A stretch of DNA of 64,000 nucleotides from Acrasis kona (GCA_026419775.2 JAOPGA020001054.1:62001-126000), one strand, 5' to 3'. Counted from the stretch's first letter, positions 42,202 to 52,405 are shown. Numbers and translations are program-made. Notes: a model not told the origin generated them from the sequence alone.

Positions 42202-44694
42202 TTATTCATACTGCCTCATACATATTGCACTGGTTGAGCTGAGTGGTGTCTTCAAACCAGCAGGCTTGATGTAATCTAAATACACTGGAGGCAGATTCTT
42301 GTAATATTTGGGATTTAATTCTCTGTTCAACAAGGGATCGAATCTTTGATAACTGTCACTTCCATAATACGCCTTTTGATATCCTTCGTTAGCACCAAAA
42401 CCTTCTCCGGCTTTCTCCACCCATGAATCCACTCTTATTGGCTTTCTGTACGAGTTTGGATCGTAGTAATCAGAATATGTATCTGCGTAGCCATTCAGTG
42501 TTGATTGATATGATTGTTGATGGTTTGATAGAGGAACTTTTTGTGCACGAGTGGAAGCAGCTGCTGAACTGAGTCCCGATTCTGCTCTGGCCATTTGCTG
42601 TGCCAGGTACTGCTCTCTTTCGTACTCTCTATCCATCACATCTTGAGGATAGCTAACTGAAGGAGGGGCGATGTTGACGTAGCTATGTGAATCTAGCTCT
42701 TGGTTAGTTTGAGATGCTACTTGAGCATTGATTCTCTCTCTTCCCTCCCTCTCAATATTTACATTGCTATTTGCGTTTATATTTGCTTGTCTAGGTGTAG
42801 TCGCCACCGACGATGGCTCTTTTCTGGGTGGCAAATTTAAATGGAGGTCTGCATCAGTTGACAGTTTAGGTCTTCTTTGGGAGTTCGAAATTACGTTGTT
42901 TGACTCTTGCTCTTTGTTGTCCATGTTGATGATTCGAGAACTTCTTGGACGAGGAAGTGATTCGCTACCGTAGTTGTGAGGTTCGACATCTTCACGGTTG
43001 AACACATCTTGGAGAGCAGATGATGTTCTATTCTTGTTAGTTCTCACTCGTTTTGAACTTGGTAATCCCTCAAACTCCTTGTTAAAAAACGCTTTTGGTT
43101 TGTATTGTTTGTATCCTATAGTACCTTCTAGGTACTTTTTCCATCCCTCATAACTATGGGTGCGTTCTCTTCTTCCCACTATATTACTGTGAACTTCGAA
43201 AACGTCTCTGGGATTGATGTTGAAGGTTTTCATCCTGTCCTCTTCTCTTGGTGGCTTTTGATTTGCCCACCCATAGTTATGGAACGGGGGACGCCCATCA
43301 TGACTGTATTTCATGTACGTTCTCAAATCTCTCTGATCCTTCTTCAAAGATGAATTTTGTTGCTGAACGGTCGAATTATAATAATCTTTTTGGTAATGAA
43401 TATCCTCTTGGTTCTGTCTTTCTTTTTCTTCCCTTATTTTGTTCCTCATTGCTTTAAATTGTTCTGCTTGTTGTTCAATTCTGTTTCTGTACGCTTCCGT
43501 TTCGTCCTCCATATCGTTCGTTTCAACGATTGGTATAGGTGCACGAGTAGTTCTCCTAGATAGTGTCGACCTTGGAGTTTCTTCTTCAATTGCCCTGTTA
43601 TTGCTTTTCATGCTGCGCGGTGTACCCGCATTTGATTTCAAGTCGAGTGCAGGGGTTGGTTTTCGTGTTTTTACAGAGTTCCTATCAGACTGAGCAGACT
43701 TTGGCCTTTCCTTCACAGCTACCTGATGAATTACTGGTTCTGGTTCTCTTGGTTCACTTATCACTCTTTCACTTCTTCCTATAGTAGGAACGATATTTGT
43801 TGAAGGAGCTAGCGCTGTGTTAATTCTTGGTGCTTCAGTTGTAGTTGGATAGGTAAAATTTTGGTCGTAGTAGAAATCTCTTGCTTGTAATGTTGGTTGA
43901 ATAGTTGGAGGCGGAGGAGGATTTGTATTTACATACGATGGAGGCGGACGTTGTTGCTCCCTCGGCTGGGGATAGCTTTGGTAGGAATTATTCATGATAG
44001 TAGAACCTCTATTAGAAAAATACAAATAACTGTCTCTTTGTTCTGTACTCCATCTATCTTGTAGTACTGGTTTAACCTCAACTATGGGGACATCCTCGGG
44101 ATTTCTTGTAAATGTGCTTCTTCTGTGGTATCTTGAAAAGTCTGATGCTGACGCAGGTCTTCTAACTTCTTGGTAAGCAGGTTGTGTGCAGGGTGGCAGG
44201 TCATTTACGAACGGCCTGTTTGGTTGAACATATTGTTGATACTTAGACTGAGATGGATTCTGTGTAGGAACTACAGCTGTCATAGGTCTTTGAGTGCTAC
44301 AACCGCATCCTCCATGAGTCTGCACTCCCGTGTACCCATTAGTCGGATGGTCGTGGAAATTCGAGACGTTTTGTACAACAGTTCTAGGAGCAGTCGGTGC
44401 TTGTTGATAATGACTGTTCTGTGTTGGTGGTGCAATTACATTTTGTTGGCTGTAGCCTGTTTCGCAGTCTTGACCGTTGAATTGACTATTCAAATTCGTG
44501 ATTTGATTAGATAGTTGGTCTTGTTGTGTTTGGGCCAAGTTTCGTTGCTCAGGCATGTAAACTATTACAGGATTTGCTGGGGTGTAGCTACGGACTTTGA
44601 TAGGCTGAAAGTTCTTGTTGTATTGATGGACAAGTCTTGTGGCATTGGGGTCTACGTATTGAAACACATCTTCACAATACGCCTGCTGCTGCAT
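42202..44694 (-). CDS. Unknown Gln/Asn/Tyr-rich protein with central coiled coil (830 aa)
   Basis: One frame from ATG 44694. The first 350 residues are low complexity and rich in Gln, Pro, Asn and Tyr (QREQQRPPPSYVNTNPPPPP). Near residues 400-460 there is a short coiled coil (YRNRIEQQAEQFKAMRNKIR) followed by a more ordered patch with conserved-looking aromatics: MKYSHDGRPPFHNYGWANQK and SYEGWKKYLEGTIGYKQYKP. The C-terminal 80 residues are again Tyr/Pro-rich (YYKNLPPVYLDYIKP). I recognise no family. The ordered patch resembles short motifs of cytoskeletal or axonemal proteins, but that is a guess. The TAA stop is in GAATAAA. Confidence 0.75.
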   Translation of the reverse strand: MQQQAYCEDVFQYVDPNATRLVHQYNKNFQPIKVRSYTPANPVIVYMPEQRNLAQTQQDQLSNQITNLNSQFNGQDCETGYSQQNVIAPPTQNSHYQQAPTAPRTVVQNVSNFHDHPTNGYTGVQTHGGCGCSTQRPMTAVVPTQNPSQSKYQQYVQPNRPFVNDLPPCTQPAYQEVRRPASASDFSRYHRRSTFTRNPEDVPIVEVKPVLQDRWSTEQRDSYLYFSNRGSTIMNNSYQSYPQPREQQRPPPSYVNTNPPPPPTIQPTLQARDFYYDQNFTYPTTTEAPRINTALAPSTNIVPTIGRSERVISEPREPEPVIHQVAVKERPKSAQSDRNSVKTRKPTPALDLKSNAGTPRSMKSNNRAIEEETPRSTLSRRTTRAPIPIVETNDMEDETEAYRNRIEQQAEQFKAMRNKIREEKERQNQEDIHYQKDYYNSTVQQQNSSLKKDQRDLRTYMKYSHDGRPPFHNYGWANQKPPREEDRMKTFNINPRDVFEVHSNIVGRRERTHSYEGWKKYLEGTIGYKQYKPKAFFNKEFEGLPSSKRVRTNKNRTSSALQDVFNREDVEPHNYGSESLPRPRSSRIINMDNKEQESNNVISNSQRRPKLSTDADLHLNLPPRKEPSSVATTPRQANINANSNVNIEREGRERINAQVASQTNQELDSHSYVNIAPPSVSYPQDVMDREYEREQYLAQQMARAESGLSSAAASTRAQKVPLSNHQQSYQSTLNGYADTYSDYYDPNSYRKPIRVDSWVEKAGEGFGANEGYQKAYYGSDSYQRFDPLLNRELNPKYYKNLPPVYLDYIKPAGLKTPLSSTSAICMRQYE

Positions 44695-44919
44695 GTTTTG
44701 AAATTTAAAATTAATGTAACGACTACGTTTGGCCGTAACAGTTACTTTTTAGTTGTGTCAACCGAACAAGAATGAATATTCATCTGGCGACGACACAAAT
44801 GGCAGTCAAATTTGAAATGTAGTATGGGAACGCGATAGTTTAATTAAACATCGACTAGTAGTGACCACTAATTTCAAGAACATCAAACAATCGAAATGTA
44901 CATTTTATATATTATACAA

Positions 44920-47034
44920 TTATGATACCTCACTCAGAAGCCTAATTTTCGCGTGCAGAGAATCGTAATACAAGTGACCAAAATCATTTTGAGCGCTAAT
45001 TTCTACCGAAGTATCTGCGTCCATGAAGAATTCCTTCTCATACATTTGGACTTTTTTATCCAAACGTATTGCTTTGTGCTTCAATCCCTCAATCACCTCG
45101 TTCCTCTCACTCTGTGTATTGTCCCTTCTAATCATTTTCTTGGCATCACTCATGTACTGTTTACCGATATCCCGAACTTCTTGAAGACTTTCCGCTTTCT
45201 TTCGTTGTTTGTCGTCGCTTCCTATAATGTAATGTTCCATAACAACCTCTTTGGCGCTCTTTCTTCTTTGTCTCCTCTTTTTCTTCTTTTGTTGCGGCGC
45301 ATCAGCATCACCTTGTGATAACGCTCTATCTTCTCTGGTTGCTTTGTGTGCTCTATTACCATGCCATGATCTGACCTCCCTTACATGTTGGTCCATTTGA
45401 GTCATTATTTTATTATGTAACTCATTTGAAACAAACAATTTTCTGTCGTCCTTCTTCACACGTCCTTCAATCTCTGCTCTCTTTTCTACATCTATTTTCG
45501 GCGCATGTTCCTTGTGAACTTTCTCAGCATATTCCTTCTTCTTCCTTAGTAGCTCTTCACGTTCCAACTTGTCCCTTTCTTCTGCTTCTTTTTTTATTTT
45601 TAACTCTAGCAAAATGAGCTCTCTACTCTTTCCAGCATAATATTCCGGTTGGTTGAGCAGAGGCTTGTGTCTGCTATTATCTAAGGTAACTCTTTTATTA
45701 AGCTGACTTTCTTTCATTCTTTCATCGTACTCCCTTTGAAATTTGTTCACTTCTTCTAATGTATTCTTTTTGAAGTTTGCATGTAATTGTGCAAGAGCCA
45801 TTCTTTTTTCTTCTTGCTCAGCCGCCGCAATGCTTTCCGCCTTCTCTTCCCATAACTTGAATAATGGTTTGGAAACTAAGTATTTGGCTGCCTCTTCTTT
45901 TAATCTTTTGGCATCAAGTTTTTTCTGCAGTTTTCTTTCCTGCCTCAACCTCTTGTTTTCTAGAAGTTGTTCTTTTTTCATTGATTCTAATTCTAAAATT
46001 TTGAGTTCTCTCTCCCTCATCAAATTCTGTTCTTGCTCTTGAGATTCTTTTCTCTTTTTTTCTTCCTTTTCCGCCAATTCCTTCTTCCTTCTTCTTTCTT
46101 CTGACCTATGTAAAGCATACTCCTCACTCGATCTGTCAAGTAGTAGGTTCCTTTTTTTTGACTTTGCTTCTCTTGGAGAAGTGGATGCAATAGGTTGAAC
46201 CACAGTATCCTTGGGTTCTAACACCTGTGATATCGTTGGAGTATTTACTCTAGGGGAGTTGTTTATGCTTCTTGGCTGAGCTGGTGGTTTAGGTGTTGTT
46301 ATTGGCGTGACATCTACTGGGTCGGGGAAAGAGTTGCTAGGAGCATATACTGAAGGAACACTAAGTGGTTTAGGTGTTGGTATTGGCGTGACATCTACTG
46401 GGTCGGGGAAAGAGTTGCCAGGGGCATATACTGAAGGAACACTAACACGCGCACTGGTAATAAAAGTATCATTAGAATTTAAGATATCGGTTGACTGCTC
46501 TTCGACCTCTTCCTCCTCTTCGTCCTCTTCGTTTGCATCGTCGTTATTCACATTATCTTCTTGTAAGTCAGTTTTAGTTGGTTGCTCAGTTGTAATAATG
46601 GTATCTGAGGTTTCTTGAGGAACCTCGTTTGTTGGGTTGTCAATTGCAATTGTTTTAATTGCAGCGATTGAATCATCCAATTCATTCTTTAATATTGAAG
46701 TATCTTCTGTTGATTGTTCTGTGTGCATTGTGTCTGATAACTTAATTTCGTTAATGTCTGAAAAAGATTTTCGAAGGGCTTCTGGAACGCTTGTCCTTCT
46801 GATGATTTTTGGGCTATGCTCAGACTGTATTGGCAAATCACTATTTATAACTAATTGATTATTGTCCTCTGATTGTACTTCATTTTGTTTTTCCACCTTC
46901 ACTACCCTCTGCAGTGTCCCGTTTATGATTTGGAATTTCTGTTCTTCGTGCTCGTCTCCATTTATTGTGTGCGTAAAATTCTCTTCACATACGTTAGTGC
47001 TGTTGTCATCGACTGACACACCGTCTACCGACAT
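44920..47034 (-). CDS. Long coiled-coil protein, unknown function (704 aa)
   Basis: One frame from ATG 47034. Residues 1-215 are acidic and disordered and end in two near-perfect 27-residue repeats (VPSVYAPxNSFPDPVDV). Residues about 290-560 form an almost continuous charged coiled coil (HRSEERRRKKELAEKEEKKR, LESMKKEQLLENKRLRQERK, LLELKIKKEAEERDKLEREE). A basic KKKKRRQRRK cluster is followed by a helical tail (MRRDNTQSER-like, then KVQMYEKEFFMD). Such architecture is common in cytoskeletal, centrosomal or ciliary proteins, but no specific homologue is evident to me. An AGTCAACT octamer lies 11 bases upstream of the start. Confidence 0.75.
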   Translation of the reverse strand: MSVDGVSVDDNSTNVCEENFTHTINGDEHEEQKFQIINGTLQRVVKVEKQNEVQSEDNNQLVINSDLPIQSEHSPKIIRRTSVPEALRKSFSDINEIKLSDTMHTEQSTEDTSILKNELDDSIAAIKTIAIDNPTNEVPQETSDTIITTEQPTKTDLQEDNVNNDDANEEDEEEEEVEEQSTDILNSNDTFITSARVSVPSVYAPGNSFPDPVDVTPIPTPKPLSVPSVYAPSNSFPDPVDVTPITTPKPPAQPRSINNSPRVNTPTISQVLEPKDTVVQPIASTSPREAKSKKRNLLLDRSSEEYALHRSEERRRKKELAEKEEKKRKESQEQEQNLMRERELKILELESMKKEQLLENKRLRQERKLQKKLDAKRLKEEAAKYLVSKPLFKLWEEKAESIAAAEQEEKRMALAQLHANFKKNTLEEVNKFQREYDERMKESQLNKRVTLDNSRHKPLLNQPEYYAGKSRELILLELKIKKEAEERDKLEREELLRKKKEYAEKVHKEHAPKIDVEKRAEIEGRVKKDDRKLFVSNELHNKIMTQMDQHVREVRSWHGNRAHKATREDRALSQGDADAPQQKKKKRRQRRKSAKEVVMEHYIIGSDDKQRKKAESLQEVRDIGKQYMSDAKKMIRRDNTQSERNEVIEGLKHKAIRLDKKVQMYEKEFFMDADTSVEISAQNDFGHLYYDSLHAKIRLLSEVS
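46286..46444 (-). repeat. Tandem 81-bp coding repeat, about two copies
   Basis: Two adjacent copies begin at 46286 and 46367 and differ at only a few positions. They keep frame and encode the 27-residue repeat SVPSVYAPxNSFPDPVDV plus TPIxTPKP. The near-identity at the nucleotide level indicates a recent duplication. Confidence 0.9.
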
Positions 47035-47044
47035 TTTTATCTAC

Positions 47045-47052
47045 AGTCAACT
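47045..47052 (-). promoter_or_regulatory. TTGAC-core octamer upstream of the coiled-coil gene
   Basis: AGTCAACT (AGTTGACT on the gene strand) lies 11 bases upstream of the start at 47034. Role inferred from recurrence. Confidence 0.35.
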
Positions 47053-47286
47053 AGCGTTCATTTCGAACTGGACTTTACCTGAATAGTTATCATCCGCGAC
47101 CAAATTCTTTTTGGTTGTGCCCCGGACTGGAGACGTAAAGAAAGGTATCAGACTTCTCTTGGTAATTGTCCTCAAAGATGTGGCCTGTGTGATGACTAGA
47201 CTCTCCAAATAACAAGCACGTCACAAAGGAACTCTTCATACCAACAACAGCATATCAAAAAGAAGAAGAATTGCACTACTATTTAT

Positions 47287-48800
47287 TTATTCTTTTTGTT
47301 GAAACTTTTTGATGACCCTCTCTATTGCATCGAGTCCCTTCACAATGTGGTCCATACCAGGTCCGAACGACAATCTTACATAATTCTGGAATGGTGAATT
47401 ATACAATTCTCTCCTCTTGCCTGGATTTACATCAAAGAAGATGCCAGGAACAACAATAACTTTTTCCTTGATGCATTCCTCGAAGAACCTGACTCCATTA
47501 CGAATGTGTTCTGGTAGATCACTCAAGTTGGCCCAAATGTAGAAAGTAGCCTGAGGATCAACGTCAACTTTGATTCCACTCATTGACTTGAAACGTTCAA
47601 GAATATAATCTCTCTTTGACTTGAAGTGAGTTTGTAATGCGATCACATCCTTCCTTGCATACTCAGGATCCAATAGTGGTAGTGCTGCACTTTGAAGTCT
47701 GAAAAAAATTAATGTTTTGATGAAAATGGTAGTGAACGTACGGACTGTTTGCACCTCCTTCTAAGAAACTTCCTGCGGAGGAAACGCTTTCAATCAACTC
47801 TCTTGGTCCAATGATCCAACACACCCTCCATCCAGGTAATCTATATCTTTGATGAAAAAGAAGAAGAATGACACTTACCTCCAATTCTTGGTCAAGCCGT
47901 CAACAATGACGACTGGATCAGTGTTGACGTCTTCAACGAATTCTGCGGATGAAACAGTCTTTGCTTCTGATGGATCAGAAGTATAAACGTAACTGCTGTA
48001 AAACTCATCCATGATTAATGTGCATTTCGTTTCCCTTGCAACTTGAACTCTTGATTTTAGTTCCTCACCCTCTAGGAGTTGACCCGTTGGATTGCACGGG
48101 TTTGATTCCAAGATGACACTCAATCCCTTTTCATTGATCTCGTGCCTCAATCTGTCTGAATTGACTCTGTAATTTTCTTCTTTGTGTGCTTGATTAGGAA
48201 TTGGTACTAATCTTTTGAAAATACTAAGCACTTCTTCATAGGCAGTGTAATCAGGGAGGAAGAAACCGACGTAAACATCTCCAATTGCAGCTGCTAAGCG
48301 GGTTAATGCTGCACGTCCTCCAGGTGTGATGCAAACGTTTTCATAGGTGTATTGAGACTGCTTTCCTTGTCTGTACCTATGATTGTATAGATCAGCAATC
48401 TTTTGACGCAGAGTCTTTGTTCCAGTGACGGGTGCATACTCGTTTGCATCTTCTTCAAAGCTTAATTGGGTAGGGCGTGGTTCAGCCCCTGGTATGCGTC
48501 CGACTTTCTAATGTTATGTCAAAATTTTAAAATTTAGAGGTTCTAACCTTCTGGTGCTCCCTGACCAAAATTCGCCCATTCTTGGTTTCCGTAGTAGTAG
48601 CCCTCCTCTTGAGCTCTACTTGTAACATAAATAACACCGGTTTTGTTAACACGTGTGAACCCAGGAAGCACATCCCTTGCAGGTTTCGAAGGGTGTGCAA
48701 TGTCTTCTCTCAACCGTTTGTGTGAAGGATCCTCATCCTCGCGCATCTTACTAATGACCATCTCTACGGCAGTACGGAAGTCCATCTTATGTGGTGGCAT
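47287..48800 (-). CDS. Class I/II PLP-dependent aminotransferase, four exons
   Basis: Exons 48800-48548, 48503-47879, 47840-47742 and 47698-47287 with introns of 44, 38 and 43 bases give 462 aa in frame. Start ATG 48800 (MPPHKMDFRTAVEMV). Family motifs: NFGQGAPEVGRIPGAEPRP, the NEYAPVTGTKTLRQKIADLY substrate-loop region, ENVCITPGGRAALTR (phosphate-binding), ILESNPCNPTGQLL, TLIMDEFYSSYVY (Asp binding the pyridine N), VDGLTKNWRLPGWRVCW (Schiff-base Lys) and the C-terminal NYVRLSFG Arg. This is a fold type I aminotransferase acting on aspartate, alanine, aromatic or similar amino acids; the substrate cannot be fixed. No targeting peptide is obvious. The TAA stop lies in AATAAA. Confidence 0.9.
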
Positions 48801-49046
48801 TGTTGATTCTTTCTTAATTATGTCCAAAAAGAACACAGAAATTGTTTCAATCAGAATGAAGTTGTTACAAATTGGGACGCACAAGAAATCAATGAGGATT
48901 TTAAAACATTCTTCGTGTGGAAAACAAACAACACCATTTGAATACCAAGATCTTCGAAGATTAAAACACCAAGAATTATTTTTCGTTCAATCAACAAATT
49001 GATAGTAATTAGTCCGCTTTGTCGGTTAAAGTTTTCGTTCAAATCT

Positions 49047-49053
49047 GTTGACT
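49047..49053 (+). promoter_or_regulatory. TTGAC-core motif upstream of the phosphatase gene
   Basis: GTTGACT ends 7 bases before the ATG at 49061, the closest of this motif set to a start codon. Confidence 0.35.
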
Positions 49054-49060
49054 ACCGAAC

Positions 49061-49955
49061 ATGAACTTCCAAACATTAATAGGAGTAGTGCTAGTGCTGT
49101 CAATTCATGCCACATGCTCCTATGTGAAAGGAAGATGGTTCGACAGGATATTCATTGTTTTCTTTGAGAATCAAGCGTACTCTCAAACCATCAAAGATCC
49201 TACTTTTAAAGCAGTAGCAGAGATGGGAACTTTAATGAACAACTTTTATGGTATGAAAAAGCATTCTTAATTGATTGAATTAATTTTATTTAGGTTTGAC
49301 ACATCCTAGCCAGCCTAATTACTTGGGGACCATTGCAGGAAATTACTGGCATCGGCACATTGACCTTGATGTTGATTTAGACTACACCACAGTAGTAGAT
49401 TTACTTGAGGCGAAAAACATTACTTGGAAATCTTACCAAGAGGACTATCCAGGAGGTGTAAACAATTGTTTCAAAGGAAGTCAATATCCGTACATGAGGA
49501 AGCACAACCCTTTCATGTCATTCAAAAACATTAGAGAGACGAAAAGATGCGATAACATTGTTAACGCAAAGGAGTTAGAAGAAGACATTAAGAAGAAATC
49601 TTTGCCTCAGTACATGTTCTACACCCCAAACATGTTGAACAATGCACATGATACCGGATTAAAGGGTGCTTCCTCTTTCTTAGGTCCTTTCATCCAAAAT
49701 CTTCACTCTAACGAACATTTTATGAATAATACACTTGTAGTGCTCACTTTTGACGAAGACGACTACTATCACATTACAAATCGCGTTTATACAGTAGTCA
49801 TCGGACCAATGGTCGGTAAAAATCAAATTGACGAGAACCAATATAATTTATACTCTATTCTTAAGACTGTGGAAGATAACTGGAATTTGGGATCCCTTGG
49901 AAGAAGGGAGGAGCACGTGAACGCTTTTTCTTTTAAAAATAAAACAAGATACTAA
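49061..49955 (+). CDS. Secreted phosphoesterase-family acid phosphatase, two exons
   Basis: Exons 49061-49250 and 49294-49955 with a 43-base intron (GTATGA...TTTAG) give 283 aa. Signal peptide MNFQTLIGVVLVLSIHATC. The phosphoesterase (PF04185-type) pattern is visible: FDRIFIVFFENQAYSQT near the start, THPSQPNYLGTIAG (the Ser/Thr region used by this family), KNITWKSYQEDYPG, PQYMFYTPNMLNNAHDTG and NTLVVLTFDEDD near the end. Acid phosphatases and phospholipase C-like enzymes share this fold; fungal pH-regulated acid phosphatases are the closest pattern that I recognise. The protein is probably secreted or lysosomal and hydrolyses phosphate monoesters. Confidence 0.88.
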
Positions 49956-50282
49956 TCTCTTTTTTCATGGTAATTCGCCTTCTAGTTTAATATGTACTTA
50001 TGTTATATTACAGATCTGGTTACTTCGGTTCGAATGTTTAAAGATTCTTAATATTATTATTATTTAGGTTGGCCCGTTGGCAATGGTATCTTGAGGGGAT
50101 CCTCGGGTTTTGAACCATATCTTGACATGGTAAGTTCCATATTTCGCTCTGAATGGTAAATCAACCCCTATTGCCTACTAAAATTAGTATTTTATTTATA
50201 TATTTTATTTTTGTATCCCGATTCCACTGATATAAAGCAAACAATCCCCTGGAAATAAAATAAATAAAACACGATAAACACA
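49956..50282. other. Spacer with a splice-flanked GC-richer island
   Basis: About 330 AT-rich bases, except for 50069-50130, which is clearly richer in G and C and is preceded by TTTAG and followed by GTAAGT. In one frame it reads GWPVGNGILRGSSGFEPYLD. It could be an unassigned exon, an alternative 3' exon of the phosphatase or 5' non-coding exon of the next gene. No other feature seen. Confidence 0.35.
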
Positions 50283-51536
50283 ATGAGCACCCAAGCATTC
50301 GACATCAACAACTTCAAGGGCGACAAACGCTTTTTAACTTATGAACAATCATTGTTCAATGCCTACAAACAAAACCCCTCTGCATTCAACCATGTCCAGT
50401 ATATCACCGTCAACCCCGTCCCACAAGGATACCAACCAACTGGCTTCTTGCTATCAAACGGTTTAGGCCACGTACACACCCACCTACAAAACGTAAACGT
50501 GGTTCAAAAGGAGGCAGTCGTAACTCACGTTCAAGACAAAGCTGTACTTGGCAACATCATCGAAAAACAAAACGTTGAGGTTGTACACAAGCCAGTAGTT
50601 CAAGAGATCCACGAACAAAAGATCATTGAATTGGAAAAACAAAATGTTCTCAAGAATGTCCAACAAGGAACCGTCGTTCAAAGATCTACCGATCAAACCA
50701 AGTATGAGGAGATCGGAAGCGTAAACACCGAAGCAGAGAGAGCCCGTCTTGCTCAACTCAACGTTTCAGGTGCACCAACCGTAACCCGCCAATCCGGATC
50801 CACACACGAGGTCAGACAAGGAGAAGTCGTTGCCCAAGTCATCCGTCAAGAAAACATTGAGCACCACGTCCAACCAGTCATCACCGAAGTCCGCGAACAG
50901 AACATTGTCAAGGAAGTCCTACACCCCGTTGTACGTAAGGTAAACGAAGAAACAATCATCAGAGAAGTCGGTAGTTCACACGCACCAATCACCACCTTCA
51001 ACGTCCAAGAGTACAAGGGCAACCAAGCATTCTTGACTTATGAACAAACCTTGTTCAACCAATACAACAAGGAGGGACACGCATTCGACTATGAGAACTG
51101 GGTACGCTCAAACCCAGCACCACAAGGTTACCAACCAACCGGTTTCTTGGCCTCACACGGTTTGGGACGTTTCCACAACATCTCCAACCCATCACACATT
51201 AACTACGAGAACAAATTACTAGGTGCTCAAAAGACTTCAGGTGCCAACTGGGACCAAAAGTCATGGATATCCGCTAACCCAGCCCCAGCAGGCTACAATG
51301 TCAGACAATACGGTCACGCCTACTCGTCACACCAATCTGATCCTTCGTATGCTCAATATGAGACTAGATATCTAGATGCTCATGCAACTCAAGGAAACAA
51401 CTGGAACCAAAACACTTGGGAAGGCTCCAACCCAGCACCAGCTGGATACCAACCCACCGAGCAAAAGCAAGGATTCATGGCCAAGATCAAGAACGCTCTA
51501 CACCTTGGAGGTAACAAGAACGCCCAACACGTTTAA
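50283..51536 (+). CDS. Abundant repeat protein with duplicated N-module and QPV/I coiled repeats (417 aa)
   Basis: One frame from ATG 50283. Residues 1-70 (FKGDKRFLTYEQSLFNAYKQ, PQGYQPTGFLLSNGLGHVH) recur at about 238-305 as YKGNQAFLTYEQTLFNQYNK and PQGYQPTGFLASHGLGRFH, and two shorter NPAPAGY units follow. Between the copies, residues 75-235 contain charged Val/Gln-rich repeats (VVHKPVVQEIHEQKIIELEK, EHHVQPVITEVREQNIVKEV), a pattern also seen in some fungal stress/antigen proteins and in alveolin-like repeats. Codons end in C far more often than in neighbours (AAC, ATC, GTC, CAC), as in highly expressed genes. It has no signal peptide, so it is probably an abundant cytosolic or cytoskeletal structural protein. 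Function unknown. Confidence 0.8.
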   Translation: MSTQAFDINNFKGDKRFLTYEQSLFNAYKQNPSAFNHVQYITVNPVPQGYQPTGFLLSNGLGHVHTHLQNVNVVQKEAVVTHVQDKAVLGNIIEKQNVEVVHKPVVQEIHEQKIIELEKQNVLKNVQQGTVVQRSTDQTKYEEIGSVNTEAERARLAQLNVSGAPTVTRQSGSTHEVRQGEVVAQVIRQENIEHHVQPVITEVREQNIVKEVLHPVVRKVNEETIIREVGSSHAPITTFNVQEYKGNQAFLTYEQTLFNQYNKEGHAFDYENWVRSNPAPQGYQPTGFLASHGLGRFHNISNPSHINYENKLLGAQKTSGANWDQKSWISANPAPAGYNVRQYGHAYSSHQSDPSYAQYETRYLDAHATQGNNWNQNTWEGSNPAPAGYQPTEQKQGFMAKIKNALHLGGNKNAQHV

Positions 51537-51620
51537 GTAAATCTATTCTTATATTTTAATTTTATTGTTTCTTTCCTTTCAAAATGTTGTAAAGATAATT
51601 TAAACGAACTCAACGCAGAG

Positions 51621-52294
51621 ATGACAGAGTCGCAATTCGAATATGAGATACCGCAGACACCTGAAGGCAAGATTGAATATGCCAACAGACTTAAAGAGAT
51701 GGGAAATGAGTTTTTCAAAAAGGGAGAATACAAACAAGCCATCAGGAGATACAAAGCAGTACGTACGCAACACTTTTTTTATACTAATGTGAGATTGCAT
51801 TATATATTAACGGCCTTGGTACTGATCTCAGTACTGCTATGGCAGGAGCAAAAGGTGGACCCCCAACCGGAAAGGTAATTATTTGTGAAGTAGAACATTA
51901 AACTAAGGAGATAATTAGTACGCAGAATTAATCACACCAATAGCACTTTCGGCGGCACTAAATTTAAGTGCATGTTTCATTAAATTACAGGAATGGGAAA
52001 AAGGCCTCAACAATGCCCAAAAAGCATTGAAGATTGAACCAACGAATGTGAAAGGCATTATTCAGAAGAGGTGAATGCTACCTCAACAAACTTGACATTG
52101 ATCGTGCTGAACAAGACCTCAACACAGTCTCTGCTAAACTTCCCAACGATAGAGCAGTCAAGGAGGTCATGTTAAAACTTCAAGCAGCCAAGAAGTCAAA
52201 CAAGAACAGAGAGAAGAACCTTTATGCCAATGTCTTCAAAAAAATTTCAGAGGAAGGTGGCCTCAACAAAGATCAGTTTAGTGAACAAAAATAA
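51621..52294 (+). CDS. TPR protein (immunophilin-type C-terminal repeat domain), three exons, one frame break
   Basis: Exons 51621-51758, 51794-51874 and 51919-52294; the 35- and 44-base introns keep phase. Starts MTESQFEYEIPQTPEGKIEY. TPR helices: LKEMGNEFFKKGEYKQAIRR, ITPIALSAALNLSACFIKLQ, EWEKGLNNAQKALKIEPTNV and then, only after dropping one base near 52054, FRRGECYLNKLDIDRAEQDL. It ends with a basic KKSNKNREKNLYANVFKKIS segment like FKBP/Cyp40 TPR tails. TPR domains of this class bind EEVD ends of Hsp90/Hsp70. No PPIase domain is present. The one extra base (in AAAGGCA) truncates the read frame at 52074. The rest is intact, so an assembly error is as likely as a real pseudogene. Confidence 0.78.
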
Positions 52295-52405
52295 AGTTCT
52301 CTATTCATTTTTCCCAATTTTGTATATATTTGTTCTAAAAATAAATGTTATAATTTAAGCTGTTGTTGAAATTGGTTGCTTCGAATTGAAAAGTCAATAT
52401 TAAAA

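Noticed and set aside
51759-51878. Continuation of the TPR frame past 51758 (VRTQHFFYTNVRLHY...)
   Set aside because: This is translated intron: a GTACGT donor and splicing to 51794 restore TPR-like sequence.
52054-52076. Euplotes-style +1 frameshift at the zero-frame stop of the TPR gene
   Set aside because: Consensus TPR residues (KALFRRGECYL) are restored only if the shift is 20 bases upstream of the stop, at the GG, so stop-coupled recoding does not fit.
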